Below are positions 18,924 through 28,843 of a stretch of 64,000 nucleotides of DNA, in pieces. Within the stretch, counting starts at the first letter, position 1. The number at the start of each line of letters is the position of its first letter. The translations under genes were made by a program, and so were the position numbers. The stretch comes from Bacteroidales bacterium (GTDB taxonomy: Bacteria > Bacteroidota > Bacteroidia > Bacteroidales > UBA932): contig JAQXKS010000017.1 of assembly GCA_029010575.1 (NCBI GenBank), positions 1 to 64,000 on the forward strand. The letters run 5' to 3'. The notes below the pieces were generated by a model, which saw only the letters and a list, made by a program, of their open reading frames with translations, made no database searches and was not told where the DNA came from.

Positions 18924-20210
18924 TTAGTTGCCTGCTGATTTGAAGGGGAAATAGAATACGGGTGTCGTAGGCCCATTTTCGAAACCGAAAATGATGACGC
19001 AGTAGTCTGTATTGAGACCTCCTATATACAGGCTGATCTCTTCTTCAACACCTACGTGATAGTTCCTGGGATCGTTGGCATAGTAGAGTTTCCTTATCAT
19101 TTCCTGCTCGAGATTCTGGTTTACGTAAGCGTCAACGAATGACTGCTTCTGTGCAGTAACGAAGTATGTTTCGTTATCCTTTGAAGGAATTACCTTGAAG
19201 GTGACATCGTTAGGTTTGCTAATATCGATAAATTCGACTTCGAATGTCATATCTGAAGGAACGGGTGCAGCGGTATGGACTACTTCGCTGAATATTTTCG
19301 ATGTCTTTTCAAGTTCAGGGGTAAGACCATATGCGTAGAATACATATCCGCAGTCCCAATCGAGCATAGATATGAGGTCTTCCTGTAAGAAAGTCTGTGT
19401 TCCGGATTCAAGGAGTTTGTCTACCGCTTCTCCGAGGGTCATTCCATAGTAGTCTGCAAGGAATTTATACCATTCCAAGTCCTGTTTTATGACCTCTTCC
19501 TCTCCGCCTGTAGCCATCCATTCATCGAAAATATCCTGATATGAGCATGATACCATGTAACGGAATTCGGGATCGCTGGGAATGTACTCAATCGAGTCAA
19601 CTTTCAGACCCTCAGCTCCATGAATTTTGATTTCTATGTTAACTGAGCTGGTCACTGTGACTTTGCATGTTGCTGAAGCTTTGTCACCGGCTGCCGCAAT
19701 GATGTCACATTGTCCCATTTTGATTGCTGTCACAAGTCCGCTTTGGTCTACAGTTGCTACTTCGGGATCGGAAGTCTTCCATTCGATGGTCTGTGTAGCT
19801 CCTTCGGGTTTGATGGTTGCTTCAAGCTGTGCCTTCTCTCCTTCAGGGATAGAAAGTTCTGTTTTACTGATTTCCACTGATGCAGCATCCGGCATTACGG
19901 TGACTATACATTTGCCTTCGATATTGCCCGAATATGCAATAATGGTAGCTGTTCCGTCTGCTAGTGCGGTGATTACTCCGTTTTCAACAGATACGATGGT
20001 GGGAGCAGTAGTCTTCCATTCAATCTGTGCCTGAGCCTCTTGTGGGAAGAGGTTTGCCTTGAGGGTTTCTGTGGCTCCCACTGCCAGGGTGAGCTCTGCA
20101 GGTTCAATGGAGATTTTTTCAAGACTCTTGTCTGCTGGTTTTTCTTGTGGTGTACAAGACGCGATGGCCATCAAAAAGATGCCAAGTAGTAAATAGGTAA
20201 ATTTTTTCAT
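18924..20210 (-). CDS. BIG2 (Ig-like) repeat surface lipoprotein, paralog 2
   Basis: Lipobox MAIASCT; two BIG2-like repeats; C-terminal domain aligns with that of 17592-18866. Confidence 0.85.
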   Translation of the reverse strand: MKKFTYLLLGIFLMAIASCTPQEKPADKSLEKISIEPAELTLAVGATETLKANLFPQEAQAQIEWKTTAPTIVSVENGVITALADGTATIIAYSGNIEGKCIVTVMPDAASVEISKTELSIPEGEKAQLEATIKPEGATQTIEWKTSDPEVATVDQSGLVTAIKMGQCDIIAAAGDKASATCKVTVTSSVNIEIKIHGAEGLKVDSIEYIPSDPEFRYMVSCSYQDIFDEWMATGGEEEVIKQDLEWYKFLADYYGMTLGEAVDKLLESGTQTFLQEDLISMLDWDCGYVFYAYGLTPELEKTSKIFSEVVHTAAPVPSDMTFEVEFIDISKPNDVTFKVIPSKDNETYFVTAQKQSFVDAYVNQNLEQEMIRKLYYANDPRNYHVGVEEEISLYIGGLNTDYCVIIFGFENGPTTPVFYFPFKSAGN

Positions 20211-20286
20211 TTTTTTATAAATTGTTGCTTTCGTGCCACAAATTTATAAAAAATCCGAATTAATATGGTTAATGCTATTTAATTTT

Positions 20287-21162
20287 TTATCGCTTGAAAA
20301 GACGTGCTGCTTTTGACAGGCTTCTTTCCCATGAAGGGACTGCGACACCGAATCTCTTTTTAATAAGGGTCTTGTCCAAAACAGAATAGGCGGGACGCCT
20401 TACAGAGTCTGCGTACTCTTCTGATGTAACTCTTATTATATCACAGTCGATTTTCAGTGTGCTCATTATTTTTTCTGCAAAATCCGCCCATGAACATTTG
20501 CCTTCATTAGAATAGTGGAATACCTCTGCGTAGATGGGATTCTCCTTGCTCAGCTGCGGAATGATCTTCAAGAGGGCTTCTGCCAGATCAGCCGCGTATG
20601 TAGGAGTTCCGATCTGGTCACATACCACTTTAATCTCTTCGTAGTAATCGGAAAGTCCAATCATCTTTCTTACGAAATTATCCTGTGTAAGTGGTGAGTA
20701 TAGCCAGCTGGTCCTGATAATGATACTCATACATCCACTCTTTTTGACTGCCACCTCGCCTGCATATTTGGTGCGTCCGTATGCGTTGATGGGACATGTT
20801 CTGTCAGCTTCGTGGTATGGCGTGCGTGCCTCTCCGTTGAATACGTAGTCTGTAGAGAAGTGGATGAGGTAGATATTGTGCTTGAAAGCTGAGGCAGCAA
20901 GGTTTGCCGGACCAGTCACATTTACCTTCACTGCCGTGTCCATCTGCTTTTCAGCCTCACCTACCTTATTATATGCAGCACAATTGATAATCAGGTCAAT
21001 GGAATTCTTTTCTACAAATGTTTCTACTGCGAGGGCATCAGTAATGTCAAGCTCTGCTGCATCTGTGAAGTAGTAGCAGTCAGAAGAGGCTCTCTTTTTT
21101 GTCAATTCCGCTATCTCTCTGCCGAGTTGTCCATCGGACCCTGTAACCAATATGTTTGCCAT
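20287..21162 (-). CDS. rfbD: dTDP-4-dehydrorhamnose reductase family protein
   Basis: ILVTGSDGQLGREI; HFSTDYVFNGEARTPYHE; YGRTKYAGE. Confidence 0.9.
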   Translation of the reverse strand: MANILVTGSDGQLGREIAELTKKRASSDCYYFTDAAELDITDALAVETFVEKNSIDLIINCAAYNKVGEAEKQMDTAVKVNVTGPANLAASAFKHNIYLIHFSTDYVFNGEARTPYHEADRTCPINAYGRTKYAGEVAVKKSGCMSIIIRTSWLYSPLTQDNFVRKMIGLSDYYEEIKVVCDQIGTPTYAADLAEALLKIIPQLSKENPIYAEVFHYSNEGKCSWADFAEKIMSTLKIDCDIIRVTSEEYADSVRRPAYSVLDKTLIKKRFGVAVPSWERSLSKAARLFKR

Positions 21163-21196
21163 TTGAGTATCGAGTATCTTTTTACAATTTTGGCTG

Positions 21197-21233
21197 CAAA
21201 TATACCGATTTCATCTTAAATAAATTATATTTG
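21197..21233. promoter_or_regulatory. Divergent Bacteroidetes -7 boxes
   Basis: TATATTTG on minus (21197-21204, towards rfbD) and on plus (21226-21233, towards the DUF4290 gene). Confidence 0.5.
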
Positions 21234-21252
21234 TGGAAATTTTGTTTTGAGA

Positions 21253-21936
21253 ATGGATTATAATACAACAAGAGAGAAGCTAATCCTGCCCGAGTATGGC
21301 AGATATGTCCAAAAGATGATTGAACAGGTTAAGGCTATTCCTGATAGAGATAAGAGAAATGAACAGATTCAGGCGGTGGTCGCTGCAATGGAGGTTCTTA
21401 ATCCACAGCTTAAAGACCAGCCGGATGCATTGCACAAGCTATGGGACCATATACATATAATATCGGGTTTTGATATCGATGTCGATTCGCCGTATCCCAT
21501 CCCGCAGAAAGAGTCTCTGATGGCAGCTCCTGAAATAGTTCCGATTCCTAAAGAACCGCTTGCCGCTGCTCACTACGGCAGGAATATCCAGAATATGATC
21601 AATGTCATCTCCTCTATGCCTGAGGATGATAACAGAGATCGTATGATCAAGAATATGGCTACGTACATGAGGCAACAATACCTTATATGGAACAAGGACA
21701 GTGTCTCAGAAGAGACAATATTCAAGGATATCTACACACTCTCCGGGGGAAAGCTTAGAGTTCCGGAACATATACACCTCGAATCAATCTCTGAAAAAGA
21801 CAAGTTCAACAAACCCGGATTTATGGTACAGTCATCTGCATCCCTGGCACAGCATCATAATCAGGTACGCCGTTTCAATAATTCCAAATCATCTCAGGGT
21901 AATAAAAAGGTCAATCGCAAGAAATGGAAAAAGTAG
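21253..21936 (+). CDS. DUF4290 family protein
   Basis: MDYNTTREKLILPEYGRYVQKMIE...IPDRDKRNEQI; overlaps ftsK by 13 bp. Confidence 0.85.
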   Translation: MDYNTTREKLILPEYGRYVQKMIEQVKAIPDRDKRNEQIQAVVAAMEVLNPQLKDQPDALHKLWDHIHIISGFDIDVDSPYPIPQKESLMAAPEIVPIPKEPLAAAHYGRNIQNMINVISSMPEDDNRDRMIKNMATYMRQQYLIWNKDSVSEETIFKDIYTLSGGKLRVPEHIHLESISEKDKFNKPGFMVQSSASLAQHHNQVRRFNNSKSSQGNKKVNRKKWKK

Positions 21937-24371
21937 AGACAAATAGACAAAAGAAAAGCAAAAAAGATAAGAAAAAGAGTCAGCCACGCAAGAAGCCGAC
22001 TCTTTTTGCCAAGATAGACAAGGCTCTGAGTAACGAGACATTCCGTTTTGTAATGGGGCTCTTCTTCTCTTTGGTTTCACTTCTATCGCTGGTCAGCATC
22101 ATATCATTCCTCTTTACATGGGCTGATGACCAGAGTCTTATAGGTGATTCAATGATAACCGAATCCATTGCCAGGAATCAAGTAGGTAGACTTGGACACC
22201 GGTGGGCTAATCTGCTTGTCTGTGAACTTTTCGGTCTGGGTGCTTTTATAGTTCCACTCTTCTTTGCAGGTGTGGCCTGTATTTGTTTCAGAAAGAAATT
22301 GAGGTTCAGCTTTTTCAGAATGCTTGTCCTCTCACTATCTGGTGCAGTTCTCTTTTCTGCCATCTTTTCATTTATCTTCTCTTTTACTCCAGCCAAGCAC
22401 ATCTTCGGTGAAGGAGCAGGTGGAGCTTATGGCTATTATATCAATGAGGAGATGGTGAAGGCTCTCGGTTATGTAGGTACTGCTGCGATTCTTCTTTTTC
22501 TCCTGATTCTGTGGCTGATTTTGTTCAACACGGCTTTTGTCGACAGAATAAAGGCATTTATGGATTTTATCAATGACAAAATTGCTTCAGGCAGAAAGCA
22601 TGCCGATGCCGGCGGGGATGAGGATTTGCCAGAGGGAGTGGATAATGGTGATCCGGATGCTCAGGAGGGTGAAGAAGGTGATGGTGAGGGAGATGACGAC
22701 GAAGATGATGATGACGAAGAAGATGATGGTGAGCATGATGGTGGGGATGACCGGATGCCTCAGTTTGATATTATAGGCGGAGAGAACATTCCTGAAAAGA
22801 GGGAAGATCCTCCTGTGGATGTGATACCGCCTGCACCAACTGATAATGGTAAAGATTGGGAGGCAAGATATGATCCCAGACTGAGTCTGTCTCATTACAG
22901 GATGCCCGATACGTCGTTACTCAAGGATTATCCTTCAAATCTGGATGTAACAAGGGAGGAACTCGAAAAGAACAACAAAAAGATCGTAAATACACTGAAG
23001 GATTACAAGATAGGCGTCTCTAAGATCTCTGCCAGGATCGGGCCCACCGTGACTCTGTACGAGGTGGTTCCTGCTCCGGGGGTTAGGGTCTCTCAGATCA
23101 AGCGGTTGGAAGAGGATATCGCTATTTCCCTTGCAGCCCTTGGGGTCAGGGTGGTGACTATACCGGGATCCAATGCTGTAGGAATAGAGGTTGCAAATGA
23201 AAAGCAGACTATTGTCTCGATGAAGTCACTTCTGAATGATCCGAAATTCAAGGAGTGCCAGTATGACCTTCCTGTAGTCATAGGCCGTACTATCTCCAAC
23301 GAGGCAAAATTCTTCGACCTTGCGAAGATGCCGCACCTGCTGGTTGCCGGAGCTACCGGTCAGGGAAAATCTGTCGGACTCAACACGATTATCGCATCCC
23401 TGATTTTCAGGAAACATCCATCGGAACTCAAGTTCGTTCTTGTGGATCCCAAGAAGGTGGAGCTCTCGCTATATGCTCCGCTCGAAAAGCATTATCTGGC
23501 AAAATTGCCTGATGCCGAAGAGCCTATCATCACCAATACCAAGAGTGTTGTATATACTTTGAAATCACTCTGCATATTGATGGATCGCCGCTATGATCTG
23601 CTTAAGGCTGCCTCTGTCAGGGATATCAAGTCATATAATGAAAAGTTCCTGAGCAGAAAGCTGAATCCTCTCAATGGTCACGAGTTTATGCCTTACATCG
23701 TTGTGATCATTGATGAGTTTGCAGATCTGCTGATTACAGCCGGAAGGGATGTTGAGGAGCCTATTGCGCGTCTTGCGCAGCTGGCCCGTGCTGTGGGTAT
23801 TCATCTGGTCATTGCAACACAGAGACCTACCACCAATATCATTACAGGAACCATCAAGGCTAACTTCCCCGCACGTATTGCCTTTAAGGTGATTTCAGGG
23901 GTTGACTCCAAGACCATTCTTGACCAGACCGGTGCCAACAGGCTGGTCGGACGTGGTGACATGCTCATTTCCACCAGCAGCTCCGAGCCGGTGAGAGTAC
24001 AATGTGCATTCATCGATACCTGTGAAGTGGAGGATCTTACGAAATATGTCTCCTCTCAGCAGGGATTCGGAAGCGCTTTCCTTCTCCCTGAATATGACGG
24101 TGAGGACAACTCTGGGGGTGGTATCTCCAAGGGTCCCGGTTCCGGGGAGGTGGATGAACTCTTCAAGGAGGCTGCAAGGCTCATAGTAAGAGAACAGGTA
24201 GGCTCTACGTCTCTTATCCAAAGGAAGATGAATCTTGGTTATCCTCGTGCCGGAAAGATTATGGACCAGCTCGAGAATTATGGAATTGTGGGACCTTCTG
24301 AGGGTAGCAAGCCCAGACAGGTCAGGGTAACAAGCCTTGAGATGCTCGAGGATTTGCTGGATACTATTTAA
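21924..24371 (+). CDS. ftsK: DNA translocase FtsK/SpoIIIE
   Basis: Four-TM N-terminus; GATGQGKSVGLNTII; VIIDEFADLL; C-terminal gamma-like winged helix. Confidence 0.95.
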   Translation: MEKVETNRQKKSKKDKKKSQPRKKPTLFAKIDKALSNETFRFVMGLFFSLVSLLSLVSIISFLFTWADDQSLIGDSMITESIARNQVGRLGHRWANLLVCELFGLGAFIVPLFFAGVACICFRKKLRFSFFRMLVLSLSGAVLFSAIFSFIFSFTPAKHIFGEGAGGAYGYYINEEMVKALGYVGTAAILLFLLILWLILFNTAFVDRIKAFMDFINDKIASGRKHADAGGDEDLPEGVDNGDPDAQEGEEGDGEGDDDEDDDDEEDDGEHDGGDDRMPQFDIIGGENIPEKREDPPVDVIPPAPTDNGKDWEARYDPRLSLSHYRMPDTSLLKDYPSNLDVTREELEKNNKKIVNTLKDYKIGVSKISARIGPTVTLYEVVPAPGVRVSQIKRLEEDIAISLAALGVRVVTIPGSNAVGIEVANEKQTIVSMKSLLNDPKFKECQYDLPVVIGRTISNEAKFFDLAKMPHLLVAGATGQGKSVGLNTIIASLIFRKHPSELKFVLVDPKKVELSLYAPLEKHYLAKLPDAEEPIITNTKSVVYTLKSLCILMDRRYDLLKAASVRDIKSYNEKFLSRKLNPLNGHEFMPYIVVIIDEFADLLITAGRDVEEPIARLAQLARAVGIHLVIATQRPTTNIITGTIKANFPARIAFKVISGVDSKTILDQTGANRLVGRGDMLISTSSSEPVRVQCAFIDTCEVEDLTKYVSSQQGFGSAFLLPEYDGEDNSGGGISKGPGSGEVDELFKEAARLIVREQVGSTSLIQRKMNLGYPRAGKIMDQLENYGIVGPSEGSKPRQVRVTSLEMLEDLLDTI

Positions 24372-24381
24372 CGGTGAAGCT

Positions 24382-25038
24382 ATGATGAGATCTAAGATTT
24401 TATTGATTACAGTGTTTTTTTGTTCTGCCTTGTTCCATGCATACGCCGGTGGAACGGCGGAGCTCTTCCTCAGGATGCAGCAGAAGCTCAGGGAGTGTGA
24501 GGCTGTGGAGATTGAATACTCTTTCAGAATGACCGATCTCAACGGCAATTTCTGTGAGCCCCAGTATGGGGACTTTCGCGGACAGGGTGACTGTTATCTT
24601 CTCGTTTCTGCTATGTTCGAAATGTGGTGCGACGGCCAGACTGTCTGGTTTTATAATAAAGATAGTGAAGAACTTAGCATTACTGATGCAAATCTTTCAG
24701 ATATCTCACTGACGGATAATCCATATAGGTATATAATTGACATGAACATCAATGATTATACATATAAGAAGAGTTCTGAGACTATTGAGGTGGATGGCAT
24801 GACTCTTAGCACTATTACTCTTGTTTCCAAAAGCGGTTCTGAGTTCGGAAGTATCTCTTTCCGGCTTTCAGATGACTTTTATCCTGTACAGATAGTCTGC
24901 AATGCCAAAAATAACGGAGGAATTATGGAACTCTGTATTAAAAGGTTTACTGTTACCCGGAAATCAGATATTTCCATCTTCAGACCGGATGAATCTCTGC
25001 TCAGCTCGGATTCTATTATGGTTGTCGATTTAAGGTAA
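24382..25038 (+). CDS. LolA-like outer-membrane lipoprotein carrier family protein
   Basis: Signal peptide; MWCDGQTVWFYNKDSEELSITDAN; directly after ftsK. Confidence 0.75.
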   Translation: MMRSKILLITVFFCSALFHAYAGGTAELFLRMQQKLRECEAVEIEYSFRMTDLNGNFCEPQYGDFRGQGDCYLLVSAMFEMWCDGQTVWFYNKDSEELSITDANLSDISLTDNPYRYIIDMNINDYTYKKSSETIEVDGMTLSTITLVSKSGSEFGSISFRLSDDFYPVQIVCNAKNNGGIMELCIKRFTVTRKSDISIFRPDESLLSSDSIMVVDLR

Positions 25039-25075
25039 TTATTTCGTTATATTTTATAATTAAAAGAAATTTGCT

Positions 25076-25083
25076 TATCTTTG
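25076..25083 (+). promoter_or_regulatory. Candidate -7 box for the AraC-family gene
   Basis: TATCTTTG; -33 element not obvious. Confidence 0.4.
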
Positions 25084-25111
25084 CGCTGAGTTAATATTTT
25101 TTCCTTAGCCT

Positions 25112-25981
25112 ATGATTCTAGAAAGCAAAAACAATTATCAGCAATGTTCACTTTGTCGGACTCTCTCGGATCCGAGAATTTTCTTACTTAACGGTAGCGA
25201 AATTGAATACTTCAAGTTTGATTTATTGAATTGTTATATTGTTTTTGTTTTGTCGGGCAGTGTTGTAAATTACTCTACTACAGCACAAGGCAGGAGAGTG
25301 GATGCCAACAACCTTTTTCTGATGCTAGCAAACAAGTCCTCTTCTCTGGTTTCGCATGATCCATCCACAAAGTTGCTGATTTGTGCCTTTCATCCTGAAC
25401 ATAGTGACTGTTTTAGAAATTTTCTTTTCGACATTCGCGAGGGTGCAGAGAGTGATGAGATAGCTTTTGCTGAGGAGACACTTGAGATTCACGAATTGCT
25501 ATGGAAGCATATCGATGCGTTAATTCCTACAATTTCAGATTATGAGTGGTGTAATTATTGGTATTCGATAAAAATTGAGGAGCTGCTTATCTATATGAGG
25601 AAATTTTATTCTCTTGAGCAGCTTCAGCTGATTTTTTCCCCTATTGTCGGTACTGCAGGAAATTTCAGATCCTGTGTTTTCCGTTATTACAATAAGGTTA
25701 ATTCCCTGGAAGAGTTTGCCAATTTGGCAAATATGTCAACTGTTACTTTTAACAGAAAGTTCAAGAAGTTTTTTGGAGTTTCTACTTCGGCTTGGCTTAA
25801 GGAGAGAAAGAAAGAGCAGGTAATGAAGGAATTAAAGCTCTCTTCCAAATCCATATCAGAGATATCGTTCGAATTGGGATTCTCCTCTCCGGCCTACTTC
25901 ACTCTCTTCTGCAGAAAGAATTTTGGTGCCACACCAGGCCAGCTTCGCAAAACTCTGATATATCAAAATAAGATAGAATAA
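25112..25981 (+). CDS. AraC-family transcriptional regulator
   Basis: C-terminal double HTH LEEFANLANMSTVTFNRKFKKFFGVSTSAWLKERK...ISEISFELGFSSPAYFTLFCRKNFGATPGQLRK. Confidence 0.9.
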   Translation: MILESKNNYQQCSLCRTLSDPRIFLLNGSEIEYFKFDLLNCYIVFVLSGSVVNYSTTAQGRRVDANNLFLMLANKSSSLVSHDPSTKLLICAFHPEHSDCFRNFLFDIREGAESDEIAFAEETLEIHELLWKHIDALIPTISDYEWCNYWYSIKIEELLIYMRKFYSLEQLQLIFSPIVGTAGNFRSCVFRYYNKVNSLEEFANLANMSTVTFNRKFKKFFGVSTSAWLKERKKEQVMKELKLSSKSISEISFELGFSSPAYFTLFCRKNFGATPGQLRKTLIYQNKIE

Positions 25982-26006
25982 AAGGTTATAATAGTATAAT
26001 AATAAA

Positions 26007-26052
26007 AGAGGACGACCAATCAGTCAGTTAAGACACTTTTAAGTCATCCTCT
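26007..26052 (+). terminator. Intrinsic terminator downstream of the AraC-family gene
   Basis: AGAGGACGAC...GTCATCCTCT then TTTTTTT. Confidence 0.75.
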
Positions 26053-26075
26053 TTTTTTAATTTTTGTCAAAAGCT

Positions 26076-27440
26076 TTATTCTTCAGTGAAGTATTTGTAG
26101 AAGAGAGGAATGGTCCTTATTCCGTTGAAGAACTGTTCGAGGGGGTAGTTTTCATTGGGGGAATGGATTGCATCCGAGCCTAGACCGAATCCCATGAGGA
26201 TTGACTTGATTCCGAGAATCTCTTCAAATGCAGAGATGATAGGAATGCTTCCTCCCGATCTTACAGGTACCGGTATTCTTCCGTACACTTCGTTATATGC
26301 TTTTTCCGCAGCCTTGTATGCGTCGAGTGTAATCGGACAAACATACGAAGGTCCTCCGTGGAGATATTTTACCTTGACATTTACATATTCAGGAGCTATG
26401 GATGTGAAATAGTCCTGGAAGAGCTTTCCGATTTTTTCGTGTTTCTGATTGGGAACCAGTCGGCAGCTGATCTTGGCGTATGCTTTTGAGGGAAGAACCG
26501 TCTTGGCTCCTTCGCCTGTGTAGCCGCCCCAGATGCCGCAGATATCGAATGTAGGCCTGATACCAGTCCTTTCATTGGTGGTGTATCCATTTTCTCCCCA
26601 CTCTTTTCTGATACCAAGTGATTTGTTGTATTCTTCTTGAGAGAAGGGGGCCTGAGCCATCTTTGCTCTCTCTTCTGCTGAGACTTCCAGAACGTCATCG
26701 TAAAATCCGGGTATGGTGATGTGGTTGTTTTCATCAAGAACATCTGCAATCATCTTTGCAAGAGTGTTGATAGGGTTTGCTACAGCACCTCCGAAGAGTC
26801 CTGAGTGGAGGTCAGCATTGGGACCGGTCACTTCGACCTGCCAGTACGACAATCCTCTCAGACCAGTAGTGATAGAAGGAATTTCGGGAGCAATCATTCC
26901 TGTATCGGAAACAAGGATAATGTCGGCCTTGAGCATCTCTTTGTGCTCCTGACAGAATTTGGGTAGGCTTGGTGAGCCAATCTCTTCTTCTCCTTCAATC
27001 ATGAATTTGACATTACATTTTAGCTGGCCGGTCTTCAGAAGGTATTCAAATGCTTTGGCATGCATGAATGACTGTCCCTTATCATCGTCTGCACCTCTTG
27101 CCCAAATCTTTCCATCCTTGATTACTGGTTCGAAAGGATCAGTGTGCCAAAGGTTCAGAGGATCGACGGGCATGACGTCCATGTGGCCGTAGATAAGGAC
27201 TGTCTTGTATGAAGGATCGATGATCTTTTCTCCATATGCTACGGGATGTCCTTCTGTTTCATATACTTCGGCTCTGTCAACTCCGGCTGCGAGCATAAGT
27301 TCTGTCCACTTGCGTGCACATCTGTACATATCTTCTTTATGTTCGCTTTGTGAAGAGATGGAGGGAATCCTTATCAGTTCGAAGAGCTCATTCAGGAAAC
27401 GATCTTTGTTCGTTTCAATGTATTGGTCAATTGTGATCAT
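26076..27440 (-). CDS. M20 family dipeptidase/metallopeptidase
   Basis: IYGHMDVMPVDP; ARGADDDKGQ; EGEEEIGSPSL; VRSGGSIPII. Confidence 0.92.
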   Translation of the reverse strand: MITIDQYIETNKDRFLNELFELIRIPSISSQSEHKEDMYRCARKWTELMLAAGVDRAEVYETEGHPVAYGEKIIDPSYKTVLIYGHMDVMPVDPLNLWHTDPFEPVIKDGKIWARGADDDKGQSFMHAKAFEYLLKTGQLKCNVKFMIEGEEEIGSPSLPKFCQEHKEMLKADIILVSDTGMIAPEIPSITTGLRGLSYWQVEVTGPNADLHSGLFGGAVANPINTLAKMIADVLDENNHITIPGFYDDVLEVSAEERAKMAQAPFSQEEYNKSLGIRKEWGENGYTTNERTGIRPTFDICGIWGGYTGEGAKTVLPSKAYAKISCRLVPNQKHEKIGKLFQDYFTSIAPEYVNVKVKYLHGGPSYVCPITLDAYKAAEKAYNEVYGRIPVPVRSGGSIPIISAFEEILGIKSILMGFGLGSDAIHSPNENYPLEQFFNGIRTIPLFYKYFTEE

Positions 27441-27512
27441 ATAGTATTAGTTATGTAATTTATCTCATTACCACAAAGGTATATATGAATAAGACATTTT
27501 CCAAAAGATTTC

Positions 27513-28835
27513 CTAAAAATGAGACAGGGGACCGTTGCCTTTTCCAATTTTCCAATGGGCAGATCTGAGGATACTTCGGGTGATATACTCTTTGGAAAGT
27601 CTTACGGCATCCTCCAGAGTGTATCCTTTGGCAATGTTGGTGGCTATTGCACTTGAAAGAGAACAACCTGTCCCGTGAAGATTCTTGCTCGCAATCTTCT
27701 CTCCATGGAAAGTTGCAATAGTGTCCTTAGGCAGGATGTAGAGTGTATCGTAATTCTCATTGTCTGATAAATGTCCCCCTTTTATCAGTACTGATGTTCC
27801 GTAAAGCCGGCCCATTGCGCGGGCAGCCTCCTTGATTTGTTCCTCATCGGATATTTTTTTTCCATAGAGGTATTCAGCCTCATGAAGGTTCGGGGTGATA
27901 AGTGTGCTTATTGGAAAGAGTCTGCTCTTGATAGTCTCTGCGGTATCCTCTTCGATAAGCCGTGATCCGCTGGTGGAGATCATGACAGGGTCGCAGACGA
28001 TGGGCAGAGAGGGATATTGGGCCAGTGTGTCCACTATGGCGTTGACAATACCGGAATTGTGAACCATACCTATTTTTATGGCGCTGATGCTAAGGTCGTT
28101 GAGGACGGTTCTGATTTGGGCTGCAACGATTTCGGGGGGGATTGGAAGGATGGAGTCCACACCTGTGGTATTCTGAGCTGTAATGGATGTGATGACAGAT
28201 GCAGCGTATCCTTTCAGTGATGCCGCTGTCTTAATGTCCGCCTGTATTCCAGCACCGGCACTGCTGTCTGAACCTGCAATAGTGAGGATTTGGGCCGGAT
28301 CAGGCCAGAACTCTCCAGACATGGCACCGCCTCCGAATCCGAGCCTCTCCACCGCGGGCAGATTCTCGAAAGTGACACCGCCCAATGCGATGGTGTTCCT
28401 GTCTATTATTCCCTCTTTGGCAGCATTGCTGATCTGATGATGGGTAAATGCAGCGTGATAACCCTTCTTGGATATGCTATCGAATATGGGACTCAGAAAG
28501 AGGTAATCGTATCTCTTCTTCTTCTGGGCAAGTTCTTCAATGCTGTGACAGGAGGTGCTGACTCTTCCTTTGAATCCTGAGGGAACCGTGCTGTTCCGGC
28601 TATTGGTGTGGAGACCTCCTACCGGAAATTTTTCACTCAGGGCGAAATGGTCATGAAGTGTCACCCTTTGGAGCAAGTCAGAGGGGATGGCCCCCAGTAG
28701 TCTTTCCATCTCCTCTTCAGAGGAACCCGGTTTTCTGATGTGGATGAAATCTGCCTTTCCCTGGCGCAGGATGGCCGTGATCGATGCAGCCTCGGCTTCA
28801 AAAAATGAGGCAGTTGTAATCGCTATTATAATCAT
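27513..28835 (-). CDS. thiD: TenI/ThiE-like domain fused to hydroxymethylpyrimidine (phosphate) kinase ThiD
   Basis: N-term FIHIRKPGSSEEEMERLL...YDYLFLSPIFDSISKKGY; C-term LTIAGSDSSAGAGIQADIKT, LLIKGGHL-like, LHGTGCSLSSAIA. Confidence 0.9.
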   Translation of the reverse strand: MIIIAITTASFFEAEAASITAILRQGKADFIHIRKPGSSEEEMERLLGAIPSDLLQRVTLHDHFALSEKFPVGGLHTNSRNSTVPSGFKGRVSTSCHSIEELAQKKKRYDYLFLSPIFDSISKKGYHAAFTHHQISNAAKEGIIDRNTIALGGVTFENLPAVERLGFGGGAMSGEFWPDPAQILTIAGSDSSAGAGIQADIKTAASLKGYAASVITSITAQNTTGVDSILPIPPEIVAAQIRTVLNDLSISAIKIGMVHNSGIVNAIVDTLAQYPSLPIVCDPVMISTSGSRLIEEDTAETIKSRLFPISTLITPNLHEAEYLYGKKISDEEQIKEAARAMGRLYGTSVLIKGGHLSDNENYDTLYILPKDTIATFHGEKIASKNLHGTGCSLSSAIATNIAKGYTLEDAVRLSKEYITRSILRSAHWKIGKGNGPLSHF

Positions 28836-28843
28836 GTCGGCTG

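Noticed and set aside
22573-22895. Met/Lys-rich plus ORF and Ile-rich minus ORF in ftsK
   Set aside because: Alternate frames of the acidic low-complexity linker of FtsK.
23895-24548. 217-aa minus-strand ORF
   Set aside because: Antisense to the ftsK C-terminus and the LolA-like gene, both well supported; no recognisable domain.
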